A DNA stretch of 64,000 nt, taken from Antedon mediterranea. Its lineage: Eukaryota; Echinodermata; Crinoidea; Comatulida; Antedonidae. Shown here one piece after another: positions 23,801 through 35,392 of the stretch. The position numbers and the translations under genes are program-made. Location: the NCBI RefSeq assembly GCF_964355755.1, contig NC_092670.1, positions 18,227,201-18,291,200 of the forward strand, written 5' to 3'. The first letter of the stretch is position 1; each line of letters starts with the position of its first letter. The notes beneath the pieces were generated by a model. The model was not told the origin of the DNA. It saw only the letters and a list, made by a program, of their open reading frames with translations, and did not search any database.

Positions 23801-26800
23801 CAAAATAAATAAATGTAAATGTGTGGGAATAACCTGAGCTGAATTGAGCATAGATGTTGACAGCACATAAAGTAACTTTCTTCTCTCCTAAGGGTCCCTT
23901 TATGTCAAATGGCAGGAGATGAATGGACCAGTATACCAGGGAAACCCCCTACTCTTTCAAAATAATGAATGAAAGTTTTTTAAAGTGCACACAAGCCAGA
24001 TGTGTACACTGGATCTCTTCTTGTTCTACCACCAAGTCAAGGAGTGCTGTTGGGATAGCTAGCTAGCTACATTGCCCATGCCTTAACTGCTCGGCCACTC
24101 AACCTCGACAAACTGCTAAATATAAATTGTTACTTTATCATTTTTATTTTAGAGTCCAGTTGGTGTTGGGATGAACATCTATGGTACAATCTGTCAAGCC
24201 GTCAGCAGGCATGCATTCAAACCAGACACTGCCTCTTCCAGTTATCAGAACACCCGCCGTCCAATGTCTTTCCAAAAGCATGACACTGTTCCTCAAACCA
24301 AAGATTTCGAAAGCAAAATTTTTGTATATGACACAATAGATGATAAGGTATCTTTCTTATGTATACTTTTAATAGCATGTAATTCAATAGAGGATATCTC
24401 TGACGAATGATTGGGTTTAGAACTAAAGCTCTGTCTACACTATCTAACTAGTATGACCAAAAAAGTGTGATGTATCCAAATATGGTAGATATGACATCAT
24501 CATGTCCATATATGGGAACATCACATTTTTTGTCACATAAAGTTTGATAGTGTAGACAGAACTTAAGGCAAGTGTTCGCAAAGGGAATTAAAAGCAACAT
24601 GAAGAAACCCTCCCTATGAGTTGTTGTTATTATCTGTGCTCTCTTTGTTATAGGCTCATCCCTGCATAATATCCAGGCCCACTAACAATTAGTTTTTGAC
24701 ATAATTCCACACTTCAATTAAGTGTCCAAGGCAGGTTGGCTTATACTCTGTCAGTACTTGTATTGGTTAAAAAGTAACCGTCTTCATAGAGACATCTGGT
24801 AGCCATTGACATAAAGTTGGCATTTGGATTAATGCTATTTAAGTGTACACAATATTTTCTTGAGGGTGACATACCACATTGCAATACTCTTTTTCGACAA
24901 TTTGAATACAAACTCATACATTTTTACAAATATAAATATTTTCTGTGATTTTTTTCTTCAGTTTCCGGAAATATTTTTAGAGACTGCAAAGGGTTATAAA
25001 TTGAGAGGTGTTCCTTTTGAGCAGCTATGTGAGCATAATGCAAAGATTGCTCAGAGTTTGAGTCGCCACCAAGTTGCTCAGACATGGCTCATGCTCAAGA
25101 CGTTCTACACCGAGTCATCAAGCACGATTAAGAAACCAGTTCCGACATTTGGAAAAGTCACAATATTGGAAAACTCAAAGGGTTTGGGAGAATCTGAGAA
25201 AGGTAAAATTATCCATGTCACGATTTTCTTTAATATATTTTATAGTAGAGACTGAGAGGCTACTATGTTCTTTTTTACTCCATATGTTTAAAATAAAATG
25301 CCCCATAAAAATATGTACCTTAAACTGTTAAAATTTATTTACTTACCACCACCAAATATTTTGTATAAATACATCTAATGAGAAAAGGATATACTATACT
25401 ACGACTGTATTATGATAAATAAGGCAGCATTGCCTTGAATGGTTATAATGTTATAATATCCCATGATATTTGTTAGACCTTTGGCCTTAAATTATAATAT
25501 CAAATTTGTATAATAAAAATATTCAATTTGAATCAAAATAATAATATTAACACATTACACACTTTATATAGATCTAAGCAAATCGATGGATAAAAAGTTT
25601 GACCCTTTGCCTTTAACTATAATATTAAATGTGTATAATGTTGAATTTGAACCAAAACAATAACACTATTACAACACTTTCTATCACAACAGATCTAAGC
25701 AAAGCGATGGATAAAAAGTTATCGTTAACAACGTTAGGTGGATTAGACTCGACCACTGCTATTACGTCTGATGAATCACAGAGCGATAGCGAGTTGGACC
25801 CTAGCAACAGTACCTTTGTTCAGACGAACCATAAGGACAACCAGCACCAACAAGGAAGTTTTTTCTATCAAGAAAGCGACGACGATGATGAGTATGGTGA
25901 GATCCAAGGCACGGATGGACAGGACGACTTTGACCTGCCCTCAGAAGCTGTTCAACAACGCCATGAACTCATTGACAGGTAGCCTACAATATTTGATTCA
26001 TTTATATCAGTACTCACCACACCAACATTAAAGAATAAATGAATAAATAATAATTTGTTGATGTATATTGCAAAATCCATCAAATAAATGTTCAAATGAC
26101 ACCACAATATTATTCTAAAATAATAAAATATTTCGTAAAAAAACTAGTTTAACAAAAAAAAGTGTGATGTACCCAAATATAGTAGTAATATGTCATTGTG
26201 TCCATATATGCCGAACATTTTTTTGTCACATAAAATTTGATAGTGTAGACAGGAGCTTAAAGGCCAGGTACGGGCAAAAAATTTCTATTGATCATACATT
26301 CCAATAATTATCGATCTATAGTTTCCCCTATGTTTCATAATTTTTGGGATTTTATTTGTGTTACAGGAGCTTGTTGAAAATTAGCACTTTCATATCAGTG
26401 GGGGGATAGTTCAAATTACACAGTAAAATCTCTATTCTTTTGTACACAATTTTTTAAAATAGAGAGGCATTTTAAAAAGCTATGAAAAATAAACGGTGTG
26501 GTAAAAAATGTTATCAGATGACTAAATATAGGTAATATAACTTGAATTTTACATGTCTGGTATTTTTATTCAACTTCAGAATTTTATTTTCATGCAATAG
26601 CAAAAATTATCCACCGTATATCCACCATCTTTTTTCACCTTTTAGGGAGTCACCAGACATGTTATTACATTATGTTAACTACCTAACTACTGAAAAAAAG
26701 TCTTCTTGTTTTTTTTGGCAGAATTTTGCCAAATTTTGTATTTGACCATATTAGGGGAAATTCATGGTTTTTCGTCTTGATTTCTGTTACAAATATTTGA

Positions 26801-29502
26801 TTTATGTACAATTAACCAAATATTATATTTAAAATTCATGCCTGTACCTGAGCTTTAAGAATGCAAGGTAATTGCAACATTGAAGTATTATGTGGTAACG
26901 TTTTTCATATTTTGCTGAAATAATTCTTTTGATATGCATTTTTTTTCCTATTTCAGACCATTATCACCAACTTTATCAAGGGACCGGTCTAGACCAGAGT
27001 CTCCCATAAGGTAATGTGTTAGCATGTTTGAACAACAATTCCGCACTAAAGTCTTTATGATTTTGATATTTTAGTAAAAAAATAAATAATTATTAGCCAA
27101 AAATAGATACATTATGTAGAGTTTTAATTTACAATATTTTAATTTCTAGTACTGAGGAAACTGAGGTGTCAAACGTAGTGATTTCAAAGTTATCAGAAAC
27201 TGTGATACCCTCTTACAAGTCAAACTTTTCTGGACTACAGTTGATGGCCAAGTATCAGCCTATCATTGTGGACATGTTGAAATTCTATGCTGAACAGGTT
27301 AATGCTTTTAACTATATCTATCTTGCTGACAGGTTAATTAAATGCCTTTATGCAAGTTCTATTTCTTTTGTGTGGAAAAACCATATGAACTCTAATGAAT
27401 GGTGCTGTGGGCCATTTGAAGCGAGTCAAATAGCCAACCGGTTAAGGCACGGGCGCCATTTACCATACCTAAAGAGCTAATATTCGCATAGGTTCGAGGC
27501 CGACTCGCTCCTAGTTCTGGTGGTGGAACAAGTCTTCTCGGATAAGGACTATAAACCGTAGGTCCAGTGTACATAGTTAAAACCTGTGTGCACTTTAAAG
27601 AACACAGTTCATCATTCGAGATGAGTAGAGGGTTACTGGTTCACAAACTAGCCCCTGTGTCAGTGGGATTACCACCTATCTGATAGGACAGTGATTAATT
27701 TACTATTGGTGCTGTAATCCTTGGCCACATGTGCCTAAAGACATAAAACTTAAAAAATAAAAAGGTTTTTTTTTTTGGTTGAATGGCATTTTTTTCAAAA
27801 GTTGGGTGGAGGGTTGGAGATAAGGAGTGCTGGGTCAATAAGTTTGTTGAACAATTTAATCTGCAAGGTACATCCCTGGCCTCCGACGTTGCTTTATTTG
27901 TTGCTGGTAAATGATAGTAAATGATATGTACAGTAGGTTCTTCCAATTAGTATTAACATTTATATAGCCCATGTTTTTACATTAATTAATACCATTGCTT
28001 AAATTGCTTGAAATCAAATATCTTCTACTCATTCTCTTAAACTTTGGCCACAGAAAATCAATCATCATTAATAAGAACTGTTTAATTTTAATAGGGAGAT
28101 GTACAAATGTCCGTTTGTGCTCTGATTGTGTTACAAGACAGGATAGAAGGAGAGATAGATGACGAGATGCAGGAGCATTGGTTTACATCGTATATTGGTA
28201 AAAATTGTTTGTAAATATTTACAAATGTCATGGGTTGAAAGTTGAGAATAATATTTAGTCTAGGTGATATATGGTGATTCGGCTCAATGTTCTTTAAAAA
28301 TAGAAAATCATTTTGGCACACACGGCATGCCACACCTATACTTGAGCTGGAATCTAGATTTGAAAAAAACCTAATAAAACAAAGCTCCTGCTAGATACAA
28401 AGAAACAACTAAAGAGACTCGCATGGAATGTATACTGTAACTCTAAAGGTCTGTCTACACTATCAAACTTTATGTATGGACATGATGATGACATATCACT
28501 AACATATTTGGGCATATTACCACCATAATTGGGCACATCACACTTTTTTTTGTCAAACTAGTGTGGACAGAGCTTTACACAACAAGTTCTTGACAAACTA
28601 AATAAAAAATATATGAGAGAGTTGTGTAAGGAAAACCTAGGCATCACAAATATTGCCACAAAACATTTTACACTACATTTTTATATATATTCCTGAATAA
28701 TAATAGTAATTTATATTCCAGATCTTCTTCATCGCTTCAAACTGTACACCTGTGCTAATGAAATAATTAAGTTGTCCAAGTTAGAAAAAGTTGAAAGTAT
28801 GAATCAGGTGAGAGGCAAATCACATTTTAAAATTGTTTGTTGCATATAAACCCAAATAAAAAAAAAGGCAAATTACTGAAAGAAATGCCACAGCTGTTGG
28901 TATCAGTGGTCGGAAAAATGTTGAAAATGTTATGTTTTTGGAATATTCTACTTTTCAGTTGTCCACAATTATCTACACAAAATGCAATAGGTGCCAGCAT
29001 GATCTAGCCACCTGTGGATGGGCTTGCAGCAACTGTAACCTGCACACAAACACTTGCTCTGTGTGGTAAGTATGACGAACATTATTACCCCTACAAATAA
29101 AATGTGTGTGAAAGCAAATAAGCCATTGAGATATTATAGTGAACTATAATATCTCTGGATAAGCACATTAGTTTGTGATATTACATAATTATTTACTAGA
29201 ACTATAGGTTCTTGGCTGGGAATGGAAGAAAAGTTTTAGCTATCAAACATGTGCTATATTATGATAAGAAATTTAGATACTTGACTCCTTGATGGAGAAG
29301 GGAGTGAACATAAGAGTAGGCCTACAGAAATTAAAATATATCTCTCATTTTCTCTTTGTATTGCAGTCATCTACCTGTGAAGGGCCTGTATGTATGGTGT
29401 CAAGGATGTAGTCATGGTGGTCATCTATCGCACATTTATGATTGGTTGAAAGACAATAAAACATGCCCTACAGGATGTGGTCACTTGTGTGAATACGTTT
29501 GA
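20880..29502 (+). CDS. WDR24: WDR24, GATOR2 complex subunit
   Basis: Sixteen exons encode 784 aa (human 790): 20880-21009, 21287-21400, 21541-21725, 21928-22056, 22371-22502, 23089-23293, 23618-23721, 24153-24347, 24962-25202, 25693-25978, 26957-27010, 27150-27297, 28095-28197, 28722-28807, 28959-29065, 29367-29502. All phases close. WDR24 is a lysosome-associated part of GATOR2, which relays amino-acid sufficiency to mTORC1 by opposing GATOR1. Residues 1 to about 325 form the WD40 propeller ([35 protein letters not shown]). [20 protein letters not shown] (421-440) is conserved in the family. An acidic linker follows, then GDVQMSV to QEHWFTSYI (642-675), a helical segment. The C-terminal RING-type zinc domain is complete (Cys713, 716, 727, 730, 737, 740, 751, 754, 773, 777, 781; His741, 756, 759, 762, 779). 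The start codon is the least certain point: ATAG after the ATG could also be an acceptor for an upstream exon. AATAAA at 29769-29774 is the likely polyadenylation signal. Confidence 0.97.
22770..22880 (-). repeat. Dispersed copy of the GGGTGGGACTAT repeat
   Basis: Read on the minus strand, a GGGTGAGATTATA and GCATTAACAATG stretch is followed by GAGGGTGGGACTATAC. This matches the unit of the minisatellite at 7075-7530. It lies in WDR24 intron 5. Confidence 0.5.
23291..23569 (+). repeat. 31-bp minisatellite built from a WDR24 exon-intron junction
   Basis: Nine units have CAG|GTATG at 23291, 23322, 23353, 23384, 23415, 23446, 23477, 23508 and 23539. The first CAG is the true 3' end of the WDR24 sixth exon (ends 23293), and the unit contains ATGCCAATTGACATG and TTGTTTCAG. 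Each later unit therefore carries an acceptor-like TTGTTTCAG directly abutting a donor-like GTATGG. Confidence 0.95.
23868..24110 (-). mobile_element. tRNA-Leu-like SINE in WDR24 intron 7
   Basis: On the minus strand the copy starts with a class-II-tRNA-like head (GAGGTTGAGTGGCCGAGCAG, then TTAAGGC). The B box has been lost. The body shares GGTGGTAGAACAAG, ATCCAGTGTACA and TGTGTGCACTTTAAA, in order, with the copy at 27421-27764, which defines a family. Confidence 0.7.
24427..24563. mobile_element. MITE, AGCTCTGTCTACACT family, WDR24 intron 8
   Basis: Terminal inverted repeats are AGCTCTGTCTACACTATCTA and, on the right, TTTGATAGTGTAGACAGAAC-T. TAA directly flanks both ends (24424-24426 and 24564-24566), the 3-bp duplication typical of PIF/Harbinger elements. 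No open frame. Confidence 0.88.
25480..25722 (+). repeat. Two-copy tandem duplication spanning a WDR24 acceptor and exon start
   Basis: About 120 bp is duplicated. GACCTTTGGCCTTAAATTAT (from about 25481) recurs as GACCCTTTGCCTTTAACTAT (from about 25602). The start of exon 10 (ATCTAAGCAAAGCGATGGAT, from 25693) has an upstream twin after TATATAG at about 25572. The upstream copy keeps an AG but runs into a stop codon after about 30 codons, so the downstream copy is the exon used. Confidence 0.88.
26141..26257. mobile_element. MITE, AGCTCTGTCTACACT family, truncated copy in WDR24 intron 10
   Basis: The right end TTTGATAGTGTAGACAGGAGCT is followed by TAA. The left end begins inside the family consensus at AAACTAGTTTAACAAAAAAA, so the outermost 20 bp or so are missing. 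Confidence 0.8.
27421..27764 (+). mobile_element. tRNA-Leu-like SINE in WDR24 intron 12
   Basis: The head has a seven-base acceptor-like pairing, GCGAGTC (27421-27427) with GACTCGC (27502-27508), a D-arm-like segment (TAGCCAACCGGTTAAGGC) and a B box GGTTCGAGGC (27491-27500). The T stem does not pair, so it is not a working tRNA. A body with GGTGGTGGAACAAG, GGTCCAGTGTACA and TGTGTGCACTTTAAA follows, ending in an A-rich tail near 27764. Confidence 0.78.
28447..28574. mobile_element. MITE, AGCTCTGTCTACACT family, WDR24 intron 13
   Basis: The left end is AGGTCTGTCTACACTATCAA and the right end is AACTAGTGTGGACAGAGCT. Flanks are TAA and TTA, an imperfect duplication. It is a short copy with internal deletions relative to the one at 33071-33226. 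Confidence 0.82.
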
Positions 29503-30300
29503 TTGGTCGATTCTTCCATTAATGTTGAAATAGTTCATTAATGTTGTAGCATTTAAATATATAGCACTATTATTTTGGTATAGGGAGTGTGGAAAATAAG
29601 AACACAGAACTAAATCATTTAGTAGATCTTTTTAAATAATTTTATTTGGTCAAAAGATAAATTATAATCTTGCAGAAAAAGATTTTTTTTTTCTCAAAAT
29701 AAAACTATGGTATTAAATATTTTGTTTTAGATATCTCATATATTTGTGCAATATTTTTATATCTATATAATAAAATTCATGATTGAAATTAGGTTGAGTT
29801 TGTTTTTTTTAATACTTGAATTGTGTTGGGTGTGGTGGAAGTTCATAGGAATTTAGTTCTCATCAAAATGAAAGTTATAACATGAGAATGCACATTATTG
29901 TGTTTGCGCCCTCTCACAACAAGATGGGTTTGAAACTTTTTGGAAAAATTTTTGCATTGGACGTCGTGCGCGAAATTCAAACAAAATCTGAATTTTTAGA
30001 GTGTAACTTTGACCGTAAATTTCAGCTTGGTACTTTTTAATATTTCATGGTAAGGTATAACCTTAATTTTTGTGTCAGTTTGAGTATTAGGCCTAGTACT
30101 GGAGGGTTCAGTTAATTTAGTTTGCTAGGCTAGCCTAGTTTAGGCCATTGTTTTGTTCTCTGCATGATGAGCACCAGGCTACTCCTGGACCCTGGTTGTA
30201 GCAGCAGCAGGCCCGCGCAGCTAGCTGGAAGGAACGAACGACTGTCACTACCTACCTAATACTAGCCTAGCCCTAGTTGTAGTATTAGTAGATTATAGTT
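29503..30300. promoter_or_regulatory. Orphan CpG-containing promoter-like patch downstream of WDR24
   Basis: After the WDR24 3' UTR, 29905-29990 holds TGCGCCCTCTCAC, CAAGATGG (YY1-like) and GGACGTCGTGCGCG. The patch at 30170-30245 is GC-rich (GCAGCAGCAGGCCCGCGCAG) in otherwise AT-rich DNA, with TAGGCCTA-type motifs between them. This looks like a promoter without a visible coding gene. It could serve a noncoding RNA or a distant 5' exon of TMEM198. Confidence 0.35.
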
Positions 30301-32551
30301 TGTTCTATAATAAAATCTGGTATGGAGTTGGATATTACTATAAAACAATTTAAAGTATTGGTTGTTTTCTTTGTAATCTGTATGTTGGATTGGATATTTA
30401 AAAAAATCAATATCAACTGAAAATGAAAATTTTATTTTTTTTAAATGAGGCAAAAGCAAAAGGTGAATTGAATACAATTACAGTTTATTATGTTATTATT
30501 AATCTACATTAATAATGATCTAATATTTACATCCTATTTGACTAGCCTAGGCTAGGCCTTTGTATTCTTTTTGTTATGCCTTTTTATACTTAATAAATCA
30601 AATTGAAAAGTACCACCTTGCCATTGGTTTAAATAATGCATTGTGTTAAAGAGAGAACAACACTAGAATCTCAGCATGATGGAGGTAAACCTACAGAGAC
30701 TTTTGTATTACATACATCACTCAAACAAATCCTATAAATTCTATACTAATGTTATTGAAAAGGTTTCACTGCGGGATAAAAAGGTGGGTTTTAATGTATT
30801 GTCTAAAGAATCCAATAAGCCTACCTTAGAACAAAAATAACAAAATGAAAGATTTTATTTATTTTTAATCTTAGAAAATAAAGGAGGATTTTGTTGTTGA
30901 AACTGTTTCAGACACAATCTATGATGATTCTGTGTTTGAATTTTATATATATTCCATCTATTTTAGAATTGAACTGAGTCTGTGTTCATGTACAGATTAA
31001 AACAAGTATAAATAATGCCATCAAATAATATCCTAGCAGCTACAACAACAACAAGAATTAATGTATAGGCCCTAATAAAATAAAATAAATATAATAAATG
31101 TATGTATAAAAAAATGATACTCATGGTATAATTTAACTCCAAGAAGGATTTAATGCAGAATTATCAAGCAATAGATTATTTAGTTATAATTTTCCCTCTC
31201 CTATTCCTAATATTTATTGGTAGGATCTGACCCTAGCTGCATATTATTTATTTTTATAATAAATCATGTTTATTCTTATTTATTTCAAAAATATTTTACG
31301 AGCTATGTGGTTCATCCAGCCAAAGTAGATCATTAGCAATCTTCATAATAATATAATTTGACAATAACACACAAAAAATAATCTTTAAATAATGCACTGC
31401 TCTTATGTAAAATTATGCAAGAATCTTACAACAATCTTGAATTTCAAGTAATGTCCAAGTAGCTTATCAAGGATAGGAATTTCTCAAGTGCCTTCTTAAG
31501 TCATTCTGTTTACAGAAAGTCTACCTACCTTCAGTTTTTATCTCCTACAGTACATGTATTTAATCACGAACGAACGATGTTCCACTACAACAGTATGAAT
31601 TGTTTGAAAAAATGGTAAAGTTTGAAAAAACTGTGTGACTGTGAGAGTGAAAAATCACTTTTAAACTGAGATTCAAACTTTGACTTGGAAAATACTTGAT
31701 ATGCAGATGTACCTCTACCATTAGAGGAATATTTAGGAAAAAAATTATTTCAATTTTATTGTGATATGGGGGAACAGTCTGAGCATTTTGTAAAGTAATT
31801 CTAGGATGTTCTTCTGTGGTATCACAACCTTGCAATAAAATTGGACTGTCTCATCTGAGGTCCTTACTTCTTTCAACACAATTAAAAATCATTTAAACAA
31901 TTAATTAGCATCTTCACTAATTATTTGTTTATTATGCGTTAATTATTTTCATGCAGGTACTGTAATTAACCTGTCAAAAGCAAGGTAAAAGGGTTGACTG
32001 ATAAACAGTTTATTATTTACCATTCATAATAATTAAATGAGAAATAATTAATTAAGAAATTAAAAATAATTAGCTCAATAAAACGGAATTAAACAGTTGC
32101 AAATAACAGGGCGGTAAATAACTAATAGTTACCAATACCTTTTGTGTGAATTGTTTGTGACGTTATTGTGGCTTTTGTGATTGTTGGCTTTCAACTTGTT
32201 TTTCAAATTTCAACCCACATAAATTATATTCTTTTCAAAACCTGTTTTATCATCAACAGAACAATGATTTATAATATATTGGAACATTCCATTATATGAT
32301 TGGGGGTATTTATATTTTTGTATCAGAAATTTTGTGATTTGAAAAGAATTTTTAAATGTTGTATTAAAATACAGCATTTCAGGTTTAAAAAAAATAAAAG
32401 GGTTTGGTCTGGCTGTGTACGTAATTATTGGGGGTGGGATTATACTGAGTCAGATTGCATTAAAAGTGGAAGTCTCAAGTGTTCTTAGTAACCCTAAATT
32501 AAAGGGTTTGATCTTATTCGAACATGCTATTTATTATTATAGTCGGTGATA
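30301..32551. other. Intergenic DNA, no gene seen
   Basis: The stretch is AT-rich with no supported exon, RNA gene or transposon. TAATTA-type homeodomain motifs are unusually dense at about 31895-32065, which could be regulatory or simply base composition. Confidence 0.45.
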
Positions 32552-32668
32552 TTCTCACTCCTGAAATGTCGAGAAACTAAACAGTTCTTTTCAGAACTAC
32601 ACATGATGTAGTTTGTACAGTACCACAAACCTTATATAAAAAACATATTAATTTACCATGCAAACCTT
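32552..32668 (+). mobile_element. Retroelement-like 3' tail, internally deleted copy
   Basis: TTCTCACTCCTGA and AATGTCGAGAAACT are followed by a hairpin AGTTCT-TTTC-AGAACT, then GTACCACAAAC and CCATGCAAACC. The order and wording match the minus-strand copy at 59459-59586, but about 24 bp between TCCTGA and AATGTCGAG are missing here. The source element is not certain. Confidence 0.6.
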
Positions 32669-33070
32669 AAAACAATAAGATATTATTAATTATTATTAAC
32701 TACGATTTAATTAACATGGTTTTTTCATGAGCCTGCTGATTGGATTAAAGTTGACGCATAAGGAGAGGGAAAGAGAGAGAGAGAAATAAAGAATTAATGG
32801 TAGAAGAGTGTGATGGAAACATTGCTGTAAAATTGTGAATATTTTATTATTAACACGCAACTAAAATGATGTTTTGACATGGTCTATTTGCCTTGTCTTG
32901 TTTGATTTCAAACTTAAAGCATGCTCATTCATTGAACTGTGAATTTGTATTGATTCATGTCAACAAACGCAATGTTTGTTAAGAATCATTGATTTGAATA
33001 TTTAACATGGTTCGATGATTGACACTCAATCGTAGGTTGATGTTGGATCAATCATTGTATGACATACTAA

Positions 33071-33226
33071 AGCTCTGTCTACACTATCAAACTTTATGTG
33101 ACAAAAAAATGTGATGTGCACATGGACATGATGATGTCTTATCACTATTATATTTAAGCATATTACTACCATATTTGAAAACATTACACTTTTTTGTCAA
33201 ACTAGTTTGATAGTGTAGACAGAGCT
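33071..33226. mobile_element. MITE, AGCTCTGTCTACACT family, best-preserved copy
   Basis: Both ends are intact: AGCTCTGTCTACACTATCAA on the left, and TTGATAGTGTAGACAGAGCT on the right, an exact inverted pair. TAA flanks both ends (33068-33070 and 33227-33229). The 156-bp element has no coding capacity. Confidence 0.92.
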
Positions 33227-34571
33227 TAAGATTTGATGGTGTTATCACCTTTAGTAACTAGCAATAAAAACATTTTTTTTTGTTATAATTGATAACAAAT
33301 TGTCCAAAGAAAGATAAAGAAGGATAATTAATAATTAATTTCATAATTTAATTTTGATGATTTACCGCAATTTGTATTTTAAACAAGAACCAAATGATTT
33401 TTAAATGGAGGTTGATACATTATAAACTTTTGTTGACAATACTTCAATAAACTTTATGGGTTTAGTGGTGTTAAATAAAAATTTAAAGTATAGTATGCAG
33501 CCAACTCAACCTATTTACATGGTACCAGACTCCGATATTTTGGGTTGGTCTATAACCACATGGACCATTTTGTATAAATTAAAAGTTGTTCTAATTATTT
33601 GTTGGGTGTGGGCTTGCATACCTTAGCATGGGCTTATCCATGAGTTGTACACTAAATTGTAGATTCAATGATGATATACAGTAGGCGTAAACCACATAAC
33701 CACATCAGTAGTACCCTACCAGTGAATTATTAAACTAACTGTATTTTGCATGTTGCTATTAATTTCCTAAGTAATTACACTACAAATATTACTACTTCTA
33801 CTGTAGTAGCTTTAGTAGTCGGCTAGGCTTGGACATGCGATAGTGCATTCAATTTTGGTCAACAAAGCTGTTGTTGAGTCAAGTGTTGACATTTCGCTCG
33901 TTTCTGTAAAAGCTTATTTGATCTGGGGGAAATGACAAACACAACGTGCTGGGTTGCTTCAGGGTTTAAGACAACAACTTAAGTTGTACGCTCAGTTTAA
34001 CAGTTACCAGCTTACAGGAAGCCTACCAGAAAAGTGCATTTAATGGATTATTAACAGTAAGTTTATATAAAGATGACAACCTGAATTTTATTTTTAGGAG
34101 ATAATTTTTAGTACACCCAAATTTAGAATACATTAAATAAATGTACAGTAGCTGGATAATGTCCTGGTTCCACACAAAAATGGAGAATACAAACATTTGG
34201 ATTGTTATTCTTCCGATTTATTAATATTATCGTTATTGTACTCTTGTACAGTAGCATCAAATCATTACTTCAATTAAAGCTATGGGGTGAAGTTGGTCTC
34301 TGAGATTTAGACCCCCACAACCAACAGTAGGCCCTACTTAAACCACTGTTATTACTGTAGTTTGTGACTTCAAAAGTGGCCTAATACCCAGATTGGAAAC
34401 TCTTGGGCTGGCCTAATGTTTTTGGACCTCAAGAAAAGTCTGGTATTCTATTAGGAGAAGTCAATGTTTTCAACAGGTTCCATTTTTGTTTTTATTTTAT
34501 TCTAAAAACTTTTCAGAAAGTTAAACTGAAATTTTACATGATAAACAAGGGATATTTGATTTTGAGAGTTA

Positions 34572-35392
34572 CCGTATATTTCGGTGTATAAGTCGCATTT
34601 TTAACACGCAAATTTGACCTCTAAATTAAGGGTGCGTCTTATACACCGAACATAAATGCCTCACCACACAGATTGTACATAATCGTCACCTCGTTGGTTG
34701 GCGCGGCTAGGCCTAGGCTAGCTACAGTGTACTAACGTAACGGCAACCTGCTTCTGCCTAGTTTTCAAGGCATTTTAGCGTGATGTTATACTAAATATGA
34801 TGAAAAGATTTGTTCATTATAGAGATGTTTTAGGCGCTCCAATAAAATTTCATTTGTAAACGTTTACGATTGGAATGTATTTATTTATAGTTATACGCAC
34901 GATCGCCGACCGCTGTACCCCTAGCGCAAGCCCTTCTTGGCGGCCACATGGTGTACGGTATTCTACTAGTATATTCTCCAGTTGATTATAGCATGGACCT
35001 AGCGTATACACTTCTCGGATACATAGATACTAATCGAATACGATTGTCCGTGAAAACGTGCGCCCTCTCGAAATGATCGAGCGAGGCTAGCCCACACACG
35101 GTCACGCACTCGATGTTGCGGGTGCGAAACTCATTAATAACAAGTTAGAAAGAACTTGTTGAGGCTGGGCGCGACCGAGCCTAGGTAAGAAAAAACCTAA
35201 ATAAAGACTTCGTTGTAGATATATAACCAAAAATATTATTACAATAATATTGATTACAATTTAAAAAAACATTGTTTTGATGAAATATAAAGTGCGTCTT
35301 ATACATCGACGATATAAAAAATACCGATATTTTACTCTCAGTTAGGGGGTGCGTCTTATACACGGGTGCGACTTATACACTGAAATATACGG
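34572..35392. mobile_element. 821-bp TA-flanked non-autonomous DNA transposon
   Basis: The left end CCGTATATTTCGGTGTATAA and the inverted right end CCGTATATTTCAGTGTATAA differ at one base, and both continue GTCGCA. TA lies outside both ends (34570-34571 and 35393-35394), consistent with the Tc1/mariner/pogo group. Subterminal motifs TGCGTCTTATACA recur several times on both sides. The middle is GC-richer but has no transposase frame. Confidence 0.85.

Noticed and set aside
27421-27508. Possible tRNA-Leu gene
   Set aside because: The acceptor and D-arm pair but the T stem and anticodon stem do not, and a SINE body with an A-rich tail follows.
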